Source of the DNA: Mucilaginibacter flavus
GTDB lineage: Bacteria; Bacteroidota; Bacteroidia; Sphingobacteriales; Sphingobacteriaceae
Length of the DNA stretch: 64,000 nt
Assembly: GCF_030409315.1 (NCBI RefSeq)
Contig: NZ_JAUFPS010000093.1
Location: 1-64,000, forward strand
Direction: 5' to 3'
Below the pieces are notes generated by a model. That model was not told the DNA's origin and did not search any database. It saw nothing but the letters and a program-made list of their open reading frames with translations. How positions within the stretch are numbered: the first letter of the stretch is position 1; every line of letters begins with the position of its first letter. Below, in pieces: positions 32,823-41,799 of the stretch. The translations under genes and the position numbers were made by a program.

Positions 32823-34574
32823 ATGCACTTACCCGATAATATTTTTGCTTTAACGCTGCTTATCACAGGGCTTATAAGCTTTGGTGTAGGTGTAGCCGTT
32901 TTTCAAAAACTGGGCGGTACGGTTCGCTGGTTTGGCAGCATCATTCTGGCTACCGCTGTTTGGGCTATTACCTATGCCTTTGAACTAAGCAGCAATGATT
33001 TGCAAACCATGGTACTGTTTACGCATTTAGAATACATTGGCGTAGCCACGCTGCCAAGCTTATGGATAGTTTTTGTAATGCGTTTTACCGGCCGGGAGGC
33101 ATGGTTAAATAAATGGGGAATAGCGCTCATTTTTCTGGAACCCCTGCTAACACTCATTTTTAAATGGACCGGTGCCTGGGGTTTGCAGTACCAGGCTGTT
33201 AAGGTAGCCAATAGCGGGCCGTTCCCTTTGCTTGATATTACGCCTGGCTGGTGGTATCGTGTACATACTATTTTCTTTTATGCCATGCTGGCCTGGGGCA
33301 TATGGATGATTGTAGCTAAGTTTAAAAAAGCCGAGGGCATCCTAAGGCGGCAAAACCGTATTATACTATTTGGCGCTATGTTTCCCTGGGTAGTAAATCT
33401 CATTTACCTGTTGCACATTCGCCCGTTTCGTCATATCGATCTTACACCTTTTGCTTTCATCGCAACATCGTTGGTTATAGGCATTGGGTTATTGCGGTTC
33501 CGTTTGTTTGATATTGTGCCCATTGCCCGCGAAAAAATTATCGAAGCTTTACAGGAAGGCATACTGGTGACCGACTTAAATGGCATCATCATTGATTTGA
33601 ACCCAAGGATGAAAAAAACGCTGCAAGAGCAGCGGGCATCTTACATAGGCAGCCATATAGATGAACTTTTTAGCGGGATGGACCTATTTAAACAAGCAGA
33701 AAACTGGCCCAAAGATCACCAACTGGAAATAAACAGGAAGGAGCAGGAGCAAACCCGTTTTTACGCCGTAACAGTTACGCCCTTGTTTGAAAAACGAACA
33801 GTGTATAGCGGCAACGTATTTTTATTCAGAGATATCACCCAGCTTAAACATAACGAGCAAAAACTGGAAGAACTCAATCAGCTAAAAGACAGGTTATTTT
33901 CCATTATAGCGCATGATTTACGTACCCCGATGATTAACCTGGGCGATATGATTCAACTGATAGAAAGCGGCGACTTAAATCAGTCCGAATTTGTATCGAT
34001 GCTGCCCGAATTATCACGTAACATCACTTATACATCCGGGTTGGTAGATAACCTGCTATTTTGGGCAAAAAGCCAGTTAAGTGGTGCTACTGTAAACCCG
34101 GTAAACTTTGATCTTTTCCTGGCTGCCGAGCATTTACTTGGGTTGTTTCAGCGTAGTGCCGATGATAAGGGAATTATTATCAATAACCAGGTTGCCGAAC
34201 AAACATTTGTTTATGCCGATGCTGATATGATCCAGGCTGTATTGCGTAACCTGGTTAACAACGCCATTAAATTTTGCCGTACCGGCGATCGAGTTTATAT
34301 CGACGCCGAGGTAATAAAAGATGAGCTGATGATTAGCGTAAAAGATACCGGTGTAGGGATTAGCGAGGAAAACCTGTCGCGCATATTTGCCTTGGGTAAT
34401 TTTACCACCCGTGGCACAGTAAATGAGCAAGGTACCGGCCTTGGCCTGATGCTTTGTCAGGAGTTTGTAGAAAAAAACAAAGGCCATATAGGTGTGGAAA
34501 GTGCCCCAGGTAAAGGGAGTCGTTTTTATTTTACGTTACCCATCGGCATAACCGCAAGCCCTATTTTGGCATAA
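32823..34574 (+). CDS. 7TM-type sensor histidine kinase with PAS domain
   Basis: A 583-residue membrane kinase. Residues 1-220 form a seven-helix N-terminal sensor of the histidine-kinase 7TM_N type (begins LPDNIFALTLLITGLISFG). A PAS domain (about 235-345, ALQEGILVTDLNGIIIDLNP) follows, then HisKA with FSIIAHDLRTPM (phosphoacceptor His near residue 364) and HATPase with NLVNNAIKFC, DTGVGIS and GTGLGLMLCQEFVEKNKG. All catalytic boxes are present. No response regulator is directly coupled; the next genes are a separate LytS/LytTR pair, so the partner is either that regulator or encoded elsewhere. Confidence 0.9.
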   Translation: MHLPDNIFALTLLITGLISFGVGVAVFQKLGGTVRWFGSIILATAVWAITYAFELSSNDLQTMVLFTHLEYIGVATLPSLWIVFVMRFTGREAWLNKWGIALIFLEPLLTLIFKWTGAWGLQYQAVKVANSGPFPLLDITPGWWYRVHTIFFYAMLAWGIWMIVAKFKKAEGILRRQNRIILFGAMFPWVVNLIYLLHIRPFRHIDLTPFAFIATSLVIGIGLLRFRLFDIVPIAREKIIEALQEGILVTDLNGIIIDLNPRMKKTLQEQRASYIGSHIDELFSGMDLFKQAENWPKDHQLEINRKEQEQTRFYAVTVTPLFEKRTVYSGNVFLFRDITQLKHNEQKLEELNQLKDRLFSIIAHDLRTPMINLGDMIQLIESGDLNQSEFVSMLPELSRNITYTSGLVDNLLFWAKSQLSGATVNPVNFDLFLAAEHLLGLFQRSADDKGIIINNQVAEQTFVYADADMIQAVLRNLVNNAIKFCRTGDRVYIDAEVIKDELMISVKDTGVGISEENLSRIFALGNFTTRGTVNEQGTGLGLMLCQEFVEKNKGHIGVESAPGKGSRFYFTLPIGITASPILA

Positions 34575-34676
34575 AAACCGGCGTTTATCCCCCAATTGCC
34601 GCGCTGCTGTATTTTCTCTTTTTAATACCGATTAGATTTTGTTGGTTTGTTTTGTTAAGCAGGTAAATCGATCAAA

Positions 34677-35744
34677 TTGAAACCCAAAAACAACATATCG
34701 TATTATTGGAAGTGTCAGCTGATTGGTTGGTCGGGAGCGGCAACGTATTGGGCGTTTTTGGCCTGGGTGCAGGGGCCACAGCATTTTAATATTTTACTGG
34801 CAGCGATTCACTTTTTGCTGGATATCGCTATCGGCATTGGTGTTACACATGCCTACCACGCTTTTGCTTACAGGTTTGGTTGGATAAACCTTCGGATTCA
34901 AAATATGCCGGCCCGTTTAATTCCCGCGGTTATTATTATGGGTTTGCTTTACATGATGCTGGTTATTCTGAAGTTATACGCTGTACGGCTTTATTTTGGT
35001 TACTCGTTCGATGAAACGCTCACCTGGTTTTTTATAGAGAATTATCCAATTATTTCGGCTACGGGAATCAGGCTTATGGCCATCTGGCTGTTGGCTTTTC
35101 ACTTGTATCATTACGCCGTTATGGAAATTGGTACCGCTAAAGATAACGCGCGTTTGCAGGCCATAGCTCATGAAGCGCAGTTGCAACAGTTGTCAACACA
35201 GTTGAACCCTCATTTCTTTTTCAATTCGCTCAACAGTGTCAAGGCACTGGTTAGTATCAACCCTTTAAAAGCGCGCAGAGCAATTGATTTACTATCCGAT
35301 CTGTTAAGAAATTCATTATATGGCAACAACACTGGCCTTGTGCCGTTGGCTGACGAAATAAGCCTGGTGAACTATTATCTTGAACTTGAAAAAATCCGTT
35401 ATGAAGACCGCCTGCAGATATCCATAACATTAGATGAACATCTTAACGATTTAAAGATCCCCGCTTTAAGCATCCAAACCCTGGTTGAAAATGCCATTAA
35501 GCACGGCATCGCGCAGCAAAAAGATGGCGGCTGTGTAAGTATTACCGTAGCGGCAGACCATGAATATTTTGTTATAAGGGTTGAAAATCCAGGTCGGCTG
35601 ATCTACGCCAATGCTACTAATGGCTTAGGCCTAAAAAACCTGAAAGAGCGATTGAATTTGCAATATCAAGGTAAGGCAAAGTTTACCATGATTGAATTAC
35701 CAGGCGAAAAGGTTTTATCAACCATTAAAATACCTTTACTATGA
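34677..35744 (+). CDS. LytS/YehU-type sensor histidine kinase
   Basis: A 355-residue kinase starting at a TTG codon. Four hydrophobic helices (about residues 10-155) are followed by the His_kinase domain with LNPHFFFNSLNSVKALV (His179 the phosphoacceptor) and an HATPase domain with LVENAIKHGI and NGLGLKNLKERL. These are the marks of the LytS/YehU family that partners LytTR regulators. Its stop overlaps the regulator's start by 4 bases (ATGA), so the two are translated together and form one two-component system. Signal unknown. Confidence 0.92.
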   Translation: MKPKNNISYYWKCQLIGWSGAATYWAFLAWVQGPQHFNILLAAIHFLLDIAIGIGVTHAYHAFAYRFGWINLRIQNMPARLIPAVIIMGLLYMMLVILKLYAVRLYFGYSFDETLTWFFIENYPIISATGIRLMAIWLLAFHLYHYAVMEIGTAKDNARLQAIAHEAQLQQLSTQLNPHFFFNSLNSVKALVSINPLKARRAIDLLSDLLRNSLYGNNTGLVPLADEISLVNYYLELEKIRYEDRLQISITLDEHLNDLKIPALSIQTLVENAIKHGIAQQKDGGCVSITVAADHEYFVIRVENPGRLIYANATNGLGLKNLKERLNLQYQGKAKFTMIELPGEKVLSTIKIPLL

Positions 35745-36439
35745 AAAAGTTGCGCGTATTGATTGTGGATGACGAACGCCTGGCGCGGGATGAGATGAAG
35801 CGCGCCTTAGCTAATTTCCCCGATTTTGAAATTGTGGGCGAGGCGGCTAATGCCGATGAAGCCCGGCGATTGATAGGCCTGAACAGGCCCGACCTGCTTT
35901 TGTTAGATGTGCAGATGCCCCGCGAATCCGGCTTCGATTTATTGGAGACGATTGCGCATGTACCCGAAGTAATTTTCATTACCGCGTATGATCAATACGC
36001 GGTAAAAGCTTTTGAAGCAAATGCGCTTGATTACCTGGTAAAACCCGTTCGCGAAGAGCGCTTTGCCAAGACGATTGCCAAGGTGAGGTACAAGTTAAAC
36101 ATTGGCGCAGCCGATAAGCAGCTTTTTGTAAAAGATGGCGATAAGTGCCAATTTATAAAGCTGAGCGAACTGTACCTCATCGAATCGATGGATAACTACG
36201 CCCGGTTGTATTTTAATAACCAAAAAACTTACCTGAAACGCTCCCTAAATCAACTGGAAGAAAAGCTGGACGCGGCTATGTTTTTCAGGATAAACAGGGC
36301 GCAGATCATCAACACCAATTTTATTAAACAAATTAGTCCATTGCCTGGCGGTAAACTAAGCATCAGCCTTAAAACAGGAGAGTTGCTGGAGGTATCTGAA
36401 AGGCAATCGGTAAAATTTAAAACCCTGAACGGACTTTAA
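35741..36439 (+). CDS. LytTR-family response regulator
   Basis: A 232-residue regulator. The receiver domain (1-120) has acidic residues in VDDERLARDE, the phosphoacceptor Asp56 in LLLDVQMPRESG and the conserved lysine in YLVKPVREERF. The LytTR DNA-binding domain (about 130-230) shows LYLIESMDNYARLYF, KTYLKRSLNQLEEKL and FFRINRAQIINTNFIK. LytTR domains bind imperfect direct repeats upstream of target genes. Co-translated with the upstream LytS-type kinase; the CocE-type hydrolase starting 28 bases downstream may be in the same transcript. Confidence 0.93.
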   Translation: MKKLRVLIVDDERLARDEMKRALANFPDFEIVGEAANADEARRLIGLNRPDLLLLDVQMPRESGFDLLETIAHVPEVIFITAYDQYAVKAFEANALDYLVKPVREERFAKTIAKVRYKLNIGAADKQLFVKDGDKCQFIKLSELYLIESMDNYARLYFNNQKTYLKRSLNQLEEKLDAAMFFRINRAQIINTNFIKQISPLPGGKLSISLKTGELLEVSERQSVKFKTLNGL

Positions 36440-36467
36440 AACGCCGTTTTAAACAAAACCAATCATC

Positions 36468-38195
36468 ATGAAAAAAATATTGCTTTTACTGGCTATGATA
36501 AGCCGGTGCGTAACGCTTTGTGCCCAAAATTTGCCTCAGCCGGATAAGGAGACTTACATTATTAATGATAGCGTATTTATTAAAACGCCACAGGGCCATA
36601 CGCTATCAGCGGTAGTGGTACGCAGGCGGGATATGACCGGCCCGCAGCCAACTGCCCTGTTCGTGTTTATTTACTCCGATACAAAGCGGAGTTTGGCCGA
36701 GGCGAAATACTCTGCAGATCATGGCTATGTAGGCGTAGTTGCCGATGTGCGCGGCAAACGGCTTAGTCCGGATGAGGTTGCGCCTTATGAAAATGATGCA
36801 ACAGATATTTATGAAGTTATAGATTGGATAAGCAAACAAGCCTGGAGCAACGGTAAAGTGGGGATGTATGGCGGCAGCTACTCGGGCTTTGCGCAATGGG
36901 CAGCACTTAAATACAAAGTTCATCCGGCGCTTAAAACTATTGTTCCCTACGTTTCGGCCATACCGGGTATGGGTTTACCTATGGAAAACAATGTGTTCCT
37001 GAATGCCAATTACGGCTGGGCGTTTTACGTAACCAACAATAAATATCTGGATACCGTTACCTACAATAACCGGCAACGCTGGCAAAACCTGCAAGACAAC
37101 TGGTATCAGAGTGGCGCGGCCTATAACAAAATTGACAGCGTTGACCATACGCCAAATCCCTGGCTGCAGCGTTGGTTAAAACATCCCGGCTTTGATAGCT
37201 ACTGGCAGTCCACAATTCCATATGGCAGGGAGTATGCTAAAATCAATATCCCCGTACTGGCATTTGATGGCTATTATGATGATGGGCAAACATCTGGCTT
37301 ATATTACATACGCCAGTTAGCCAAATACAATCCCAAAGCAGATTATTACCTGGTATTGGGACCATATGATCATTTTGGGGCGCAAAAAGGCGGCGTTGCC
37401 AACTTGCGCGATTACATGGTTGACTCGGTGGCACTCATCAATACCAAAAAGATCACTTTTGAATGGTTTGATTATATCATGAAAAACGGTAAAAAGCCCT
37501 CTATTTTGAAGGACAGGGTCAATTACGAAGTGATGGGTGCCAATCGTTGGGATCATGCACCATCCTTAGATAAAATGCACCAAAGCATGCTTAAACTTTA
37601 CCTCAGTAATGTTAAAGGAGATAGTCAGTTTAAGTTGTCGTCAAAAAAGCCTGCCAAACTTGCCTGCCTGGAACAAGAGGTTGATTTTGCCGATCGTAAA
37701 ACCATGAATACGTTTGCCTATCCGTTTCCCATTATTCAAAAAGACATTAGCAGTAACGGGTTTACTTTTGTAAGTGATAGTTTAAAAGAACCGGTGATTG
37801 TAAACGGAGCTTTTATAGGCAAGCTAACCGCGGCTATCAACAAAAGGGATTTTGACTATAACGTAGTGCTATATGAAATGATGCCCAATGGCGAATACTT
37901 TGAACTTACTTACTTTGTTGGGCGGGCAAGCTATTCATGGGATATCGCTCATCGCAAACTATTACCGCCGGGCAAAATAATCGGGTTGCCGTTTAGCAAT
38001 ACTAAAATAGTAAGCAGGCAATTGCAAAAGGGAAGCAGGTTGGTGGTGGTGATCAATGTAAACAAAAATCGCTTTTGTCAAATTAACTACGGTACCGGTA
38101 AAGATGTAAGTACCGAAAGCATTGCAGATGCTAAAACACCCCTTAGCGTAAAGTGGTATAATAGCAGTTTTATTGAGGTGCCGGTTTCATTTTAA
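36468..38195 (+). CDS. CocE/NonD-type serine hydrolase (X-Pro dipeptidyl peptidase S15 fold)
   Basis: A 575-residue secreted alpha/beta hydrolase with a signal peptide (about 1-19, ending LCAQ). The catalytic domain has DVRGKRLSPDE (the oxyanion Y/DxRG segment), the nucleophile elbow GGSYSG with Ser137, an Asp in DGYYDDGQTSG and a His in GPYDHFGAQ. The C-terminal jelly-roll (about 380-575) includes RLVVVINVNKNRF. This layout is that of CocE/NonD and glutaryl-7-ACA acylase-like enzymes, which hydrolyse esters or N-acyl bonds of amino acids and peptides. It lies 28 bases after the LytTR regulator and could be its target or operon partner. Confidence 0.88.
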   Translation: MKKILLLLAMISRCVTLCAQNLPQPDKETYIINDSVFIKTPQGHTLSAVVVRRRDMTGPQPTALFVFIYSDTKRSLAEAKYSADHGYVGVVADVRGKRLSPDEVAPYENDATDIYEVIDWISKQAWSNGKVGMYGGSYSGFAQWAALKYKVHPALKTIVPYVSAIPGMGLPMENNVFLNANYGWAFYVTNNKYLDTVTYNNRQRWQNLQDNWYQSGAAYNKIDSVDHTPNPWLQRWLKHPGFDSYWQSTIPYGREYAKINIPVLAFDGYYDDGQTSGLYYIRQLAKYNPKADYYLVLGPYDHFGAQKGGVANLRDYMVDSVALINTKKITFEWFDYIMKNGKKPSILKDRVNYEVMGANRWDHAPSLDKMHQSMLKLYLSNVKGDSQFKLSSKKPAKLACLEQEVDFADRKTMNTFAYPFPIIQKDISSNGFTFVSDSLKEPVIVNGAFIGKLTAAINKRDFDYNVVLYEMMPNGEYFELTYFVGRASYSWDIAHRKLLPPGKIIGLPFSNTKIVSRQLQKGSRLVVVINVNKNRFCQINYGTGKDVSTESIADAKTPLSVKWYNSSFIEVPVSF

Positions 38196-38303
38196 TTATC
38201 CACGCTGTTTCGTTTTTTGTTTCGCTTTTGTAGCGATTTGCAAAGTATGACAATTCGTAAATTATTGATATTTAATTGAATGTGGTTTTTTATTTGTTTC
38301 TCC

Positions 38304-38325
38304 TGTTGCGAACGCAACACTTTTT
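38304..38325 (+). terminator. Possible terminator between hydrolase and aldolase genes
   Basis: TGTTGCGAACGCAACA forms a short hairpin followed by CTTTTT, 109 bases after the hydrolase stop. The palindrome could equally be an operator for the aldolase. Confidence 0.4.
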
Positions 38326-38453
38326 ATGAAAATTTAAAAAGTATAAATAATGTTTATAAGTCCATTTTTGTCAACCCCGGGCCATGAATTTATAACGCGT
38401 AAAACAAGTGGCAATTAGCAGCGTTGTTGCTGTAAGTTTTAACCATTGTATTT

Positions 38454-39497
38454 ATGAGCACCACCACTACATTAAAGGAAATTGCGGCACAGCTAATGCG
38501 CGATAACAAAGGCTTGCTGGCCATGGACGAAAGTACAAACACCTGTAACAAACGTTTTGAAGAGGTGGGCATTCCTCAAACGGAGGAATACCGCCGCAAG
38601 TACCGCGATCTGATTGTAAACACGCCTGGCTTGGGCAGGTACATAAGCGGGGCCATCCTTTTTGATGAAACCATTAAACAAAACGCGGATGATGGTACGC
38701 CATTTGTAAATATTTTACAGCGAAACGGCATTATCCCCGGTATAAAGGTTGATGAAGGCGCCATACCGATGGTTGGTTTCCCGGGCGAAAAAATAACGGA
38801 AGGTTTGGATGGTTTGGGCGAACGGCTTAAAGGATATTACAACATGGGCGCCCGCTTTGCCAAGTGGAGGGCGGTAATCACCATCGGTGCCGAAATTCCT
38901 TCGGCAACATGCATCAAGGCAAACGCTTACACACTGGCCCGTTACGCCATGTTTTGCCAGGAAGCCGGTTTGGTACCCATTGTTGAGCCCGAAGTTGTAA
39001 TGGATGGTAGTCACTCGCTTGAAAAGTGTACCGAAGTAACAACCGAAGTGCTGCATGCGGTATTCAATGCCTTATACCAGCACCGTGTTGATCTGGAAGG
39101 CATGATCCTGAAACCGAATATGGTATTACCCGGCGAGGATAGCGCTGAAAAACCTTCGGCAAGCCAGGTTGCGGAGGCTACTATAAAATGCTTTTTAAGA
39201 ACGGTGCCTGCAACCGTGCCGGGAATCGCTTTTCTATCGGGCGGTCAGCCGGCCGAATTAGCTTCGGAAAGGTTAAACCAGATGCACGTGCAATTTGGTG
39301 ATGTAATGCCATGGGCGCTTACTTTTTCGTACTCAAGAGCCGTGCAGCAACCCGCTTTAGAAATATGGAAAGGTAAAGACGAAAACATTGTTGAGGCTCA
39401 GCAGGCCTTGCTACACAGAGCAGCATGTAATAGCGCCGCTAAATTAGGCAAATACACGGCCGAAATGGAAAGTGCCGGTTACAAATTCCAGGACTAA
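38454..39497 (+). CDS. Class I fructose-bisphosphate aldolase (eukaryote type)
   Basis: A 347-residue TIM-barrel aldolase. It matches the animal/plant class I family rather than the DhnA type: LLAMDESTNTCNKRFEEVGI, GAILFDETIKQNADDGTPF, IIPGIKVDEGAIPM and RFAKWRAVITIG. The Schiff-base lysine lies in LEGMILKPNMV (Lys220), with EPEVVMDG carrying the conserved Glu. The enzyme cleaves fructose 1,6-bisphosphate into glyceraldehyde 3-phosphate and dihydroxyacetone phosphate without metal, in glycolysis and gluconeogenesis. It stands alone, closed by a strong bidirectional terminator. gpmA, another glycolytic gene, lies 21 kb away. Confidence 0.94.
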   Translation: MSTTTTLKEIAAQLMRDNKGLLAMDESTNTCNKRFEEVGIPQTEEYRRKYRDLIVNTPGLGRYISGAILFDETIKQNADDGTPFVNILQRNGIIPGIKVDEGAIPMVGFPGEKITEGLDGLGERLKGYYNMGARFAKWRAVITIGAEIPSATCIKANAYTLARYAMFCQEAGLVPIVEPEVVMDGSHSLEKCTEVTTEVLHAVFNALYQHRVDLEGMILKPNMVLPGEDSAEKPSASQVAEATIKCFLRTVPATVPGIAFLSGGQPAELASERLNQMHVQFGDVMPWALTFSYSRAVQQPALEIWKGKDENIVEAQQALLHRAACNSAAKLGKYTAEMESAGYKFQD

Positions 39498-39502
39498 TTT
39501 AT

Positions 39503-39541
39503 ACTTAATGCCGAAACTGGGATGCAGTTTCGGCATTAAGT
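39503..39541. terminator. Bidirectional terminator after the aldolase
   Basis: A perfect 17-bp stem (39503-39519 with 39525-39541) and 5-base loop lies between the convergent aldolase and hypothetical genes, 5 bases after the aldolase stop. Confidence 0.8.
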
Positions 39542-39548
39542 TCAATAG

Positions 39549-39956
39549 CTAAATTGCCCTCATTTTATTTCCTTTTGGCTCGTGGGTAACCTCTGCCAAT
39601 CCCAATGCTTCCATCAAAGGGGGAATATACATGCCAAAGCGCCCGCGCAAGCCTTTCTTAAGACCATACCAACCGCCAACCGGATTGGTTTCTGCCCGTC
39701 CCCAGGCTTCAACGGTGCCGTCCTTTGCCGGCTTTTGTTCATCAGCACTACCAAGGTCCATCCAGCCGCCATGGGTTTTTAACATGGCATGCAAATCTGC
39801 AAGGCAGCGGTAATCATAATGCAGTACCGTTTTGCCAACTGTACAAACTAAAATTTCTTTACCATCCTTCACATCGGCATGCATGGTATAGTCTGATGAT
39901 AGGGGTGGTGTTTTTAACGCCAAGGGGCTCTCTTTTGTGCCAATCTGTGCTTTCAT
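39549..39956 (-). CDS. Conserved-looking hypothetical protein, 135 residues
   Basis: I do not recognise a named family with confidence. The protein is soluble, with no signal peptide or membrane helix. Features: an N-terminal KTPPLSSDYTMHADVKDGKE, a segment TVLHYDYRCLADLHAMLKTH, then GGWMDLGSADEQ, and a C-terminal GRAETNPVGGWYGLKKGLRG. The glycine- and tryptophan-rich pattern looks conserved rather than random, and the frame ends at a real bidirectional terminator, so it is most likely a genuine small cytoplasmic protein. It is monocistronic and divergent from an AraC-type regulator. Confidence 0.75.
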   Translation of the reverse strand: MKAQIGTKESPLALKTPPLSSDYTMHADVKDGKEILVCTVGKTVLHYDYRCLADLHAMLKTHGGWMDLGSADEQKPAKDGTVEAWGRAETNPVGGWYGLKKGLRGRFGMYIPPLMEALGLAEVTHEPKGNKMRAI

Positions 39957-40306
39957 TTGATGGTTAGGTACTGTTATGCTGAAAATAAATAATTGGTTTT
40001 AATTAGTGATAATTAAATATACGCGCTTTTCAATTACGCCATCATTAATTGTTGTTTTTTAGGGCTTCAATTGAGTTGTTTTAAATAGGGTAATTAAATA
40101 CCATAATAGGTTAATATTTGCAAATGATGGATTATACTGCTGTACTTTATTTTAAAGATATGTGATTTTGGCATAATGATATGTACCATGTGCAATAGCC
40201 CGTAATTAATTGTTTTTAAGCCTTTCTTTATCTAACATAGCATTACATATATGAGGCAAAATGTTTGTTTTGTGTTTATGCACTTGTAAAACCAATTATA
40301 ATTTTC
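39957..40306. other. Divergent intergenic region before the AraC regulator
   Basis: A 350-base AT-rich stretch. AATATTTG near 40112 and TGATTTTG near 40162 are 7-of-8 matches to TAnnTTTG. No gene, repeat or RNA structure was recognised. Confidence 0.4.
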
Positions 40307-41209
40307 ATGAGTAACAGCTTTAAAAAACGAGATGGCTTTATTGGCGAAAAATTAATAACCGTTCCGCTAAAAGTGCTGGAGGATGTAAAAAAGAATGAGC
40401 CGGCATTGTTTTCTGTTTACATCACCCAGATAGGATATTTTCCAAAAGCGGGTTTTCACTACCGCGAACGCCGCAAGGGGTGTTCGGATAATATCCTTAT
40501 TTATTGTTTACAGGGCAAGGGACATTATATATTGGATGATAAACGTTACGAGGTGAACAGCAACCAATATATCATTATACCAGCTACAGATAAGTATATG
40601 CGTTATTGGGCCGATAAGGATGATCCGTGGACTATTTATTGGGTTCATTACACAGGTAGTGGTATTAGTGGCTTTAACCAGGCGCTTAACCTGGGCATTA
40701 CCAACGGCCCGGTGCTTATTCCCTTTAATGAAAAAGCATTGGAGATATGGCAGTTTATTTACCAAACACTTGAAAAGGGCTACAGTATAGAAAACATGTG
40801 CAATGCCAGTTTTTGCCTGTATCATTTAATTGCTACGTTTTTGTTTCCGCAAAAAAATATTCAAAGCGGTCGGGCAGATGATGGCGATATTATAGCTAAA
40901 ACCATCAATAATATGCGCGATAACATCAATAAAAAACTAACTGTTGAAGCAATGGCTTCAAGTCATAATCTATCGGTGTCACATTTCTCAACCTTGTTTC
41001 GCAAGGCTACTGGCATGCCACCTATTGATTATTTCATCCATATAAAAATGCAAAAGGCCTGCCAGCTATTATACGGCAATATCAGTAAAATAAGGGATGT
41101 AGCCACCGATTTGGGTTATGATGACCCTTATTATTTTTCGCGCATTTTTAAAAAGTATATCGGTTCATCGCCAGAGCAATACAGGTTAAATATTAAAGCA
41201 TCTGCTTAG
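40307..41209 (+). CDS. AraC-family transcriptional regulator
   Basis: About 300 residues from the ATG at 40307 (MSNSFKKRDGF). The N-terminal cupin (about 35-160) shows FHYRERRKGCSDNILIYCLQ, GKGHYILDDKRYEVNSNQY and WTIYWVHYTG, the pattern of sugar-responsive AraC regulators. The C-terminal double helix-turn-helix (about 200-298) has TVEAMASSHNLSVSHFSTLF and ISKIRDVATDLGYDDPYYFS followed by RIFKKYIGSSPEQYR. Such proteins activate sugar or glycoside utilisation genes; here the downstream genes are unrelated, so the target is unknown. Confidence 0.92.
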   Translation: MSNSFKKRDGFIGEKLITVPLKVLEDVKKNEPALFSVYITQIGYFPKAGFHYRERRKGCSDNILIYCLQGKGHYILDDKRYEVNSNQYIIIPATDKYMRYWADKDDPWTIYWVHYTGSGISGFNQALNLGITNGPVLIPFNEKALEIWQFIYQTLEKGYSIENMCNASFCLYHLIATFLFPQKNIQSGRADDGDIIAKTINNMRDNINKKLTVEAMASSHNLSVSHFSTLFRKATGMPPIDYFIHIKMQKACQLLYGNISKIRDVATDLGYDDPYYFSRIFKKYIGSSPEQYRLNIKASA

Positions 41210-41237
41210 TATAATCTTTTTATTTTAACGTGCTAAA

Positions 41238-41269
41238 ACATTAAGTTTGCCCTCCCAAAAACTTAATGT
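41238..41269. promoter_or_regulatory. Operator-like dyad overlapping -7 box and start of the GNAT gene
   Basis: An 11-bp perfect inverted repeat (ACATTAAGTTT at 41238-41248, complement at 41259-41269) contains an exact TAnnTTTG match (TAAGTTTG, 41242-41249) and reaches the ATG at 41266. It could be a repressor site or a leader hairpin. Confidence 0.5.
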
Positions 41270-41781
41270 ATATGCCAATAACTAAAGCTACCCTTGCCGA
41301 TGTACCCGAGCTTAATATTTTAATTAACAGCGCTTACCGCGGCGAAGGTTCAAAAAAAGGCTGGACAACAGAAAGCGACCTGATAGACGGCATTCGCATT
41401 GATGAGCCTATGCTTATGGAGTATCTGAATAACGATGCCATAACCATACTGAAATATGTTAATGATGAAGGGAAAATAATTGGCACAGTTTACCTGGAAG
41501 TGAAGGGAGATCGCTTATACCTTGGCATGTTTAGCGTTTCGCCAACGTTACAAAACGGGGGAGTAGGCCGGGCGTTAATTGAGGAGGCCGAAGTGGTGGC
41601 CAAACAATTGGGGCTACACATCATCAGCATGACGGTTATTCGTAGCCGTACAGAATTAATAAGTTGGTATGAACGTCGCGGATATACTTTCACCGGCGAG
41701 ATTCAGCCATTTCATGACCATGGCCGGTTTGGTGAGCCTAAAGCGTTAATAGAGCTTATTGTTATGGAGAAATCAATTTAA
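41266..41781 (+). CDS. GNAT-family N-acetyltransferase
   Basis: A 171-residue acetyl-CoA-dependent acetyltransferase. The start is either ATG at 41266 or ATG at 41272 (MPITKATLAD); the second matches family N-termini better. Motif A is LGMFSVSPTLQNGGVGRALI (about 86-105), with the Q-x-x-G-x-G acetyl-CoA loop. The C-terminal SWYERRGYTFTGE (about 131-143) is the usual motif B. Substrate unknown. It converges on the HAD hydrolase gene 18 bases away. Confidence 0.9.
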   Translation: MYMPITKATLADVPELNILINSAYRGEGSKKGWTTESDLIDGIRIDEPMLMEYLNNDAITILKYVNDEGKIIGTVYLEVKGDRLYLGMFSVSPTLQNGGVGRALIEEAEVVAKQLGLHIISMTVIRSRTELISWYERRGYTFTGEIQPFHDHGRFGEPKALIELIVMEKSI

Positions 41782-41799
41782 ATCGGGTCTGAATTTTTT

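Noticed and set aside
34134..34487. 117-codon frame antisense to the 7TM histidine kinase
   Set aside because: It covers the kinase ATPase domain on the opposite strand and has no motif of its own.
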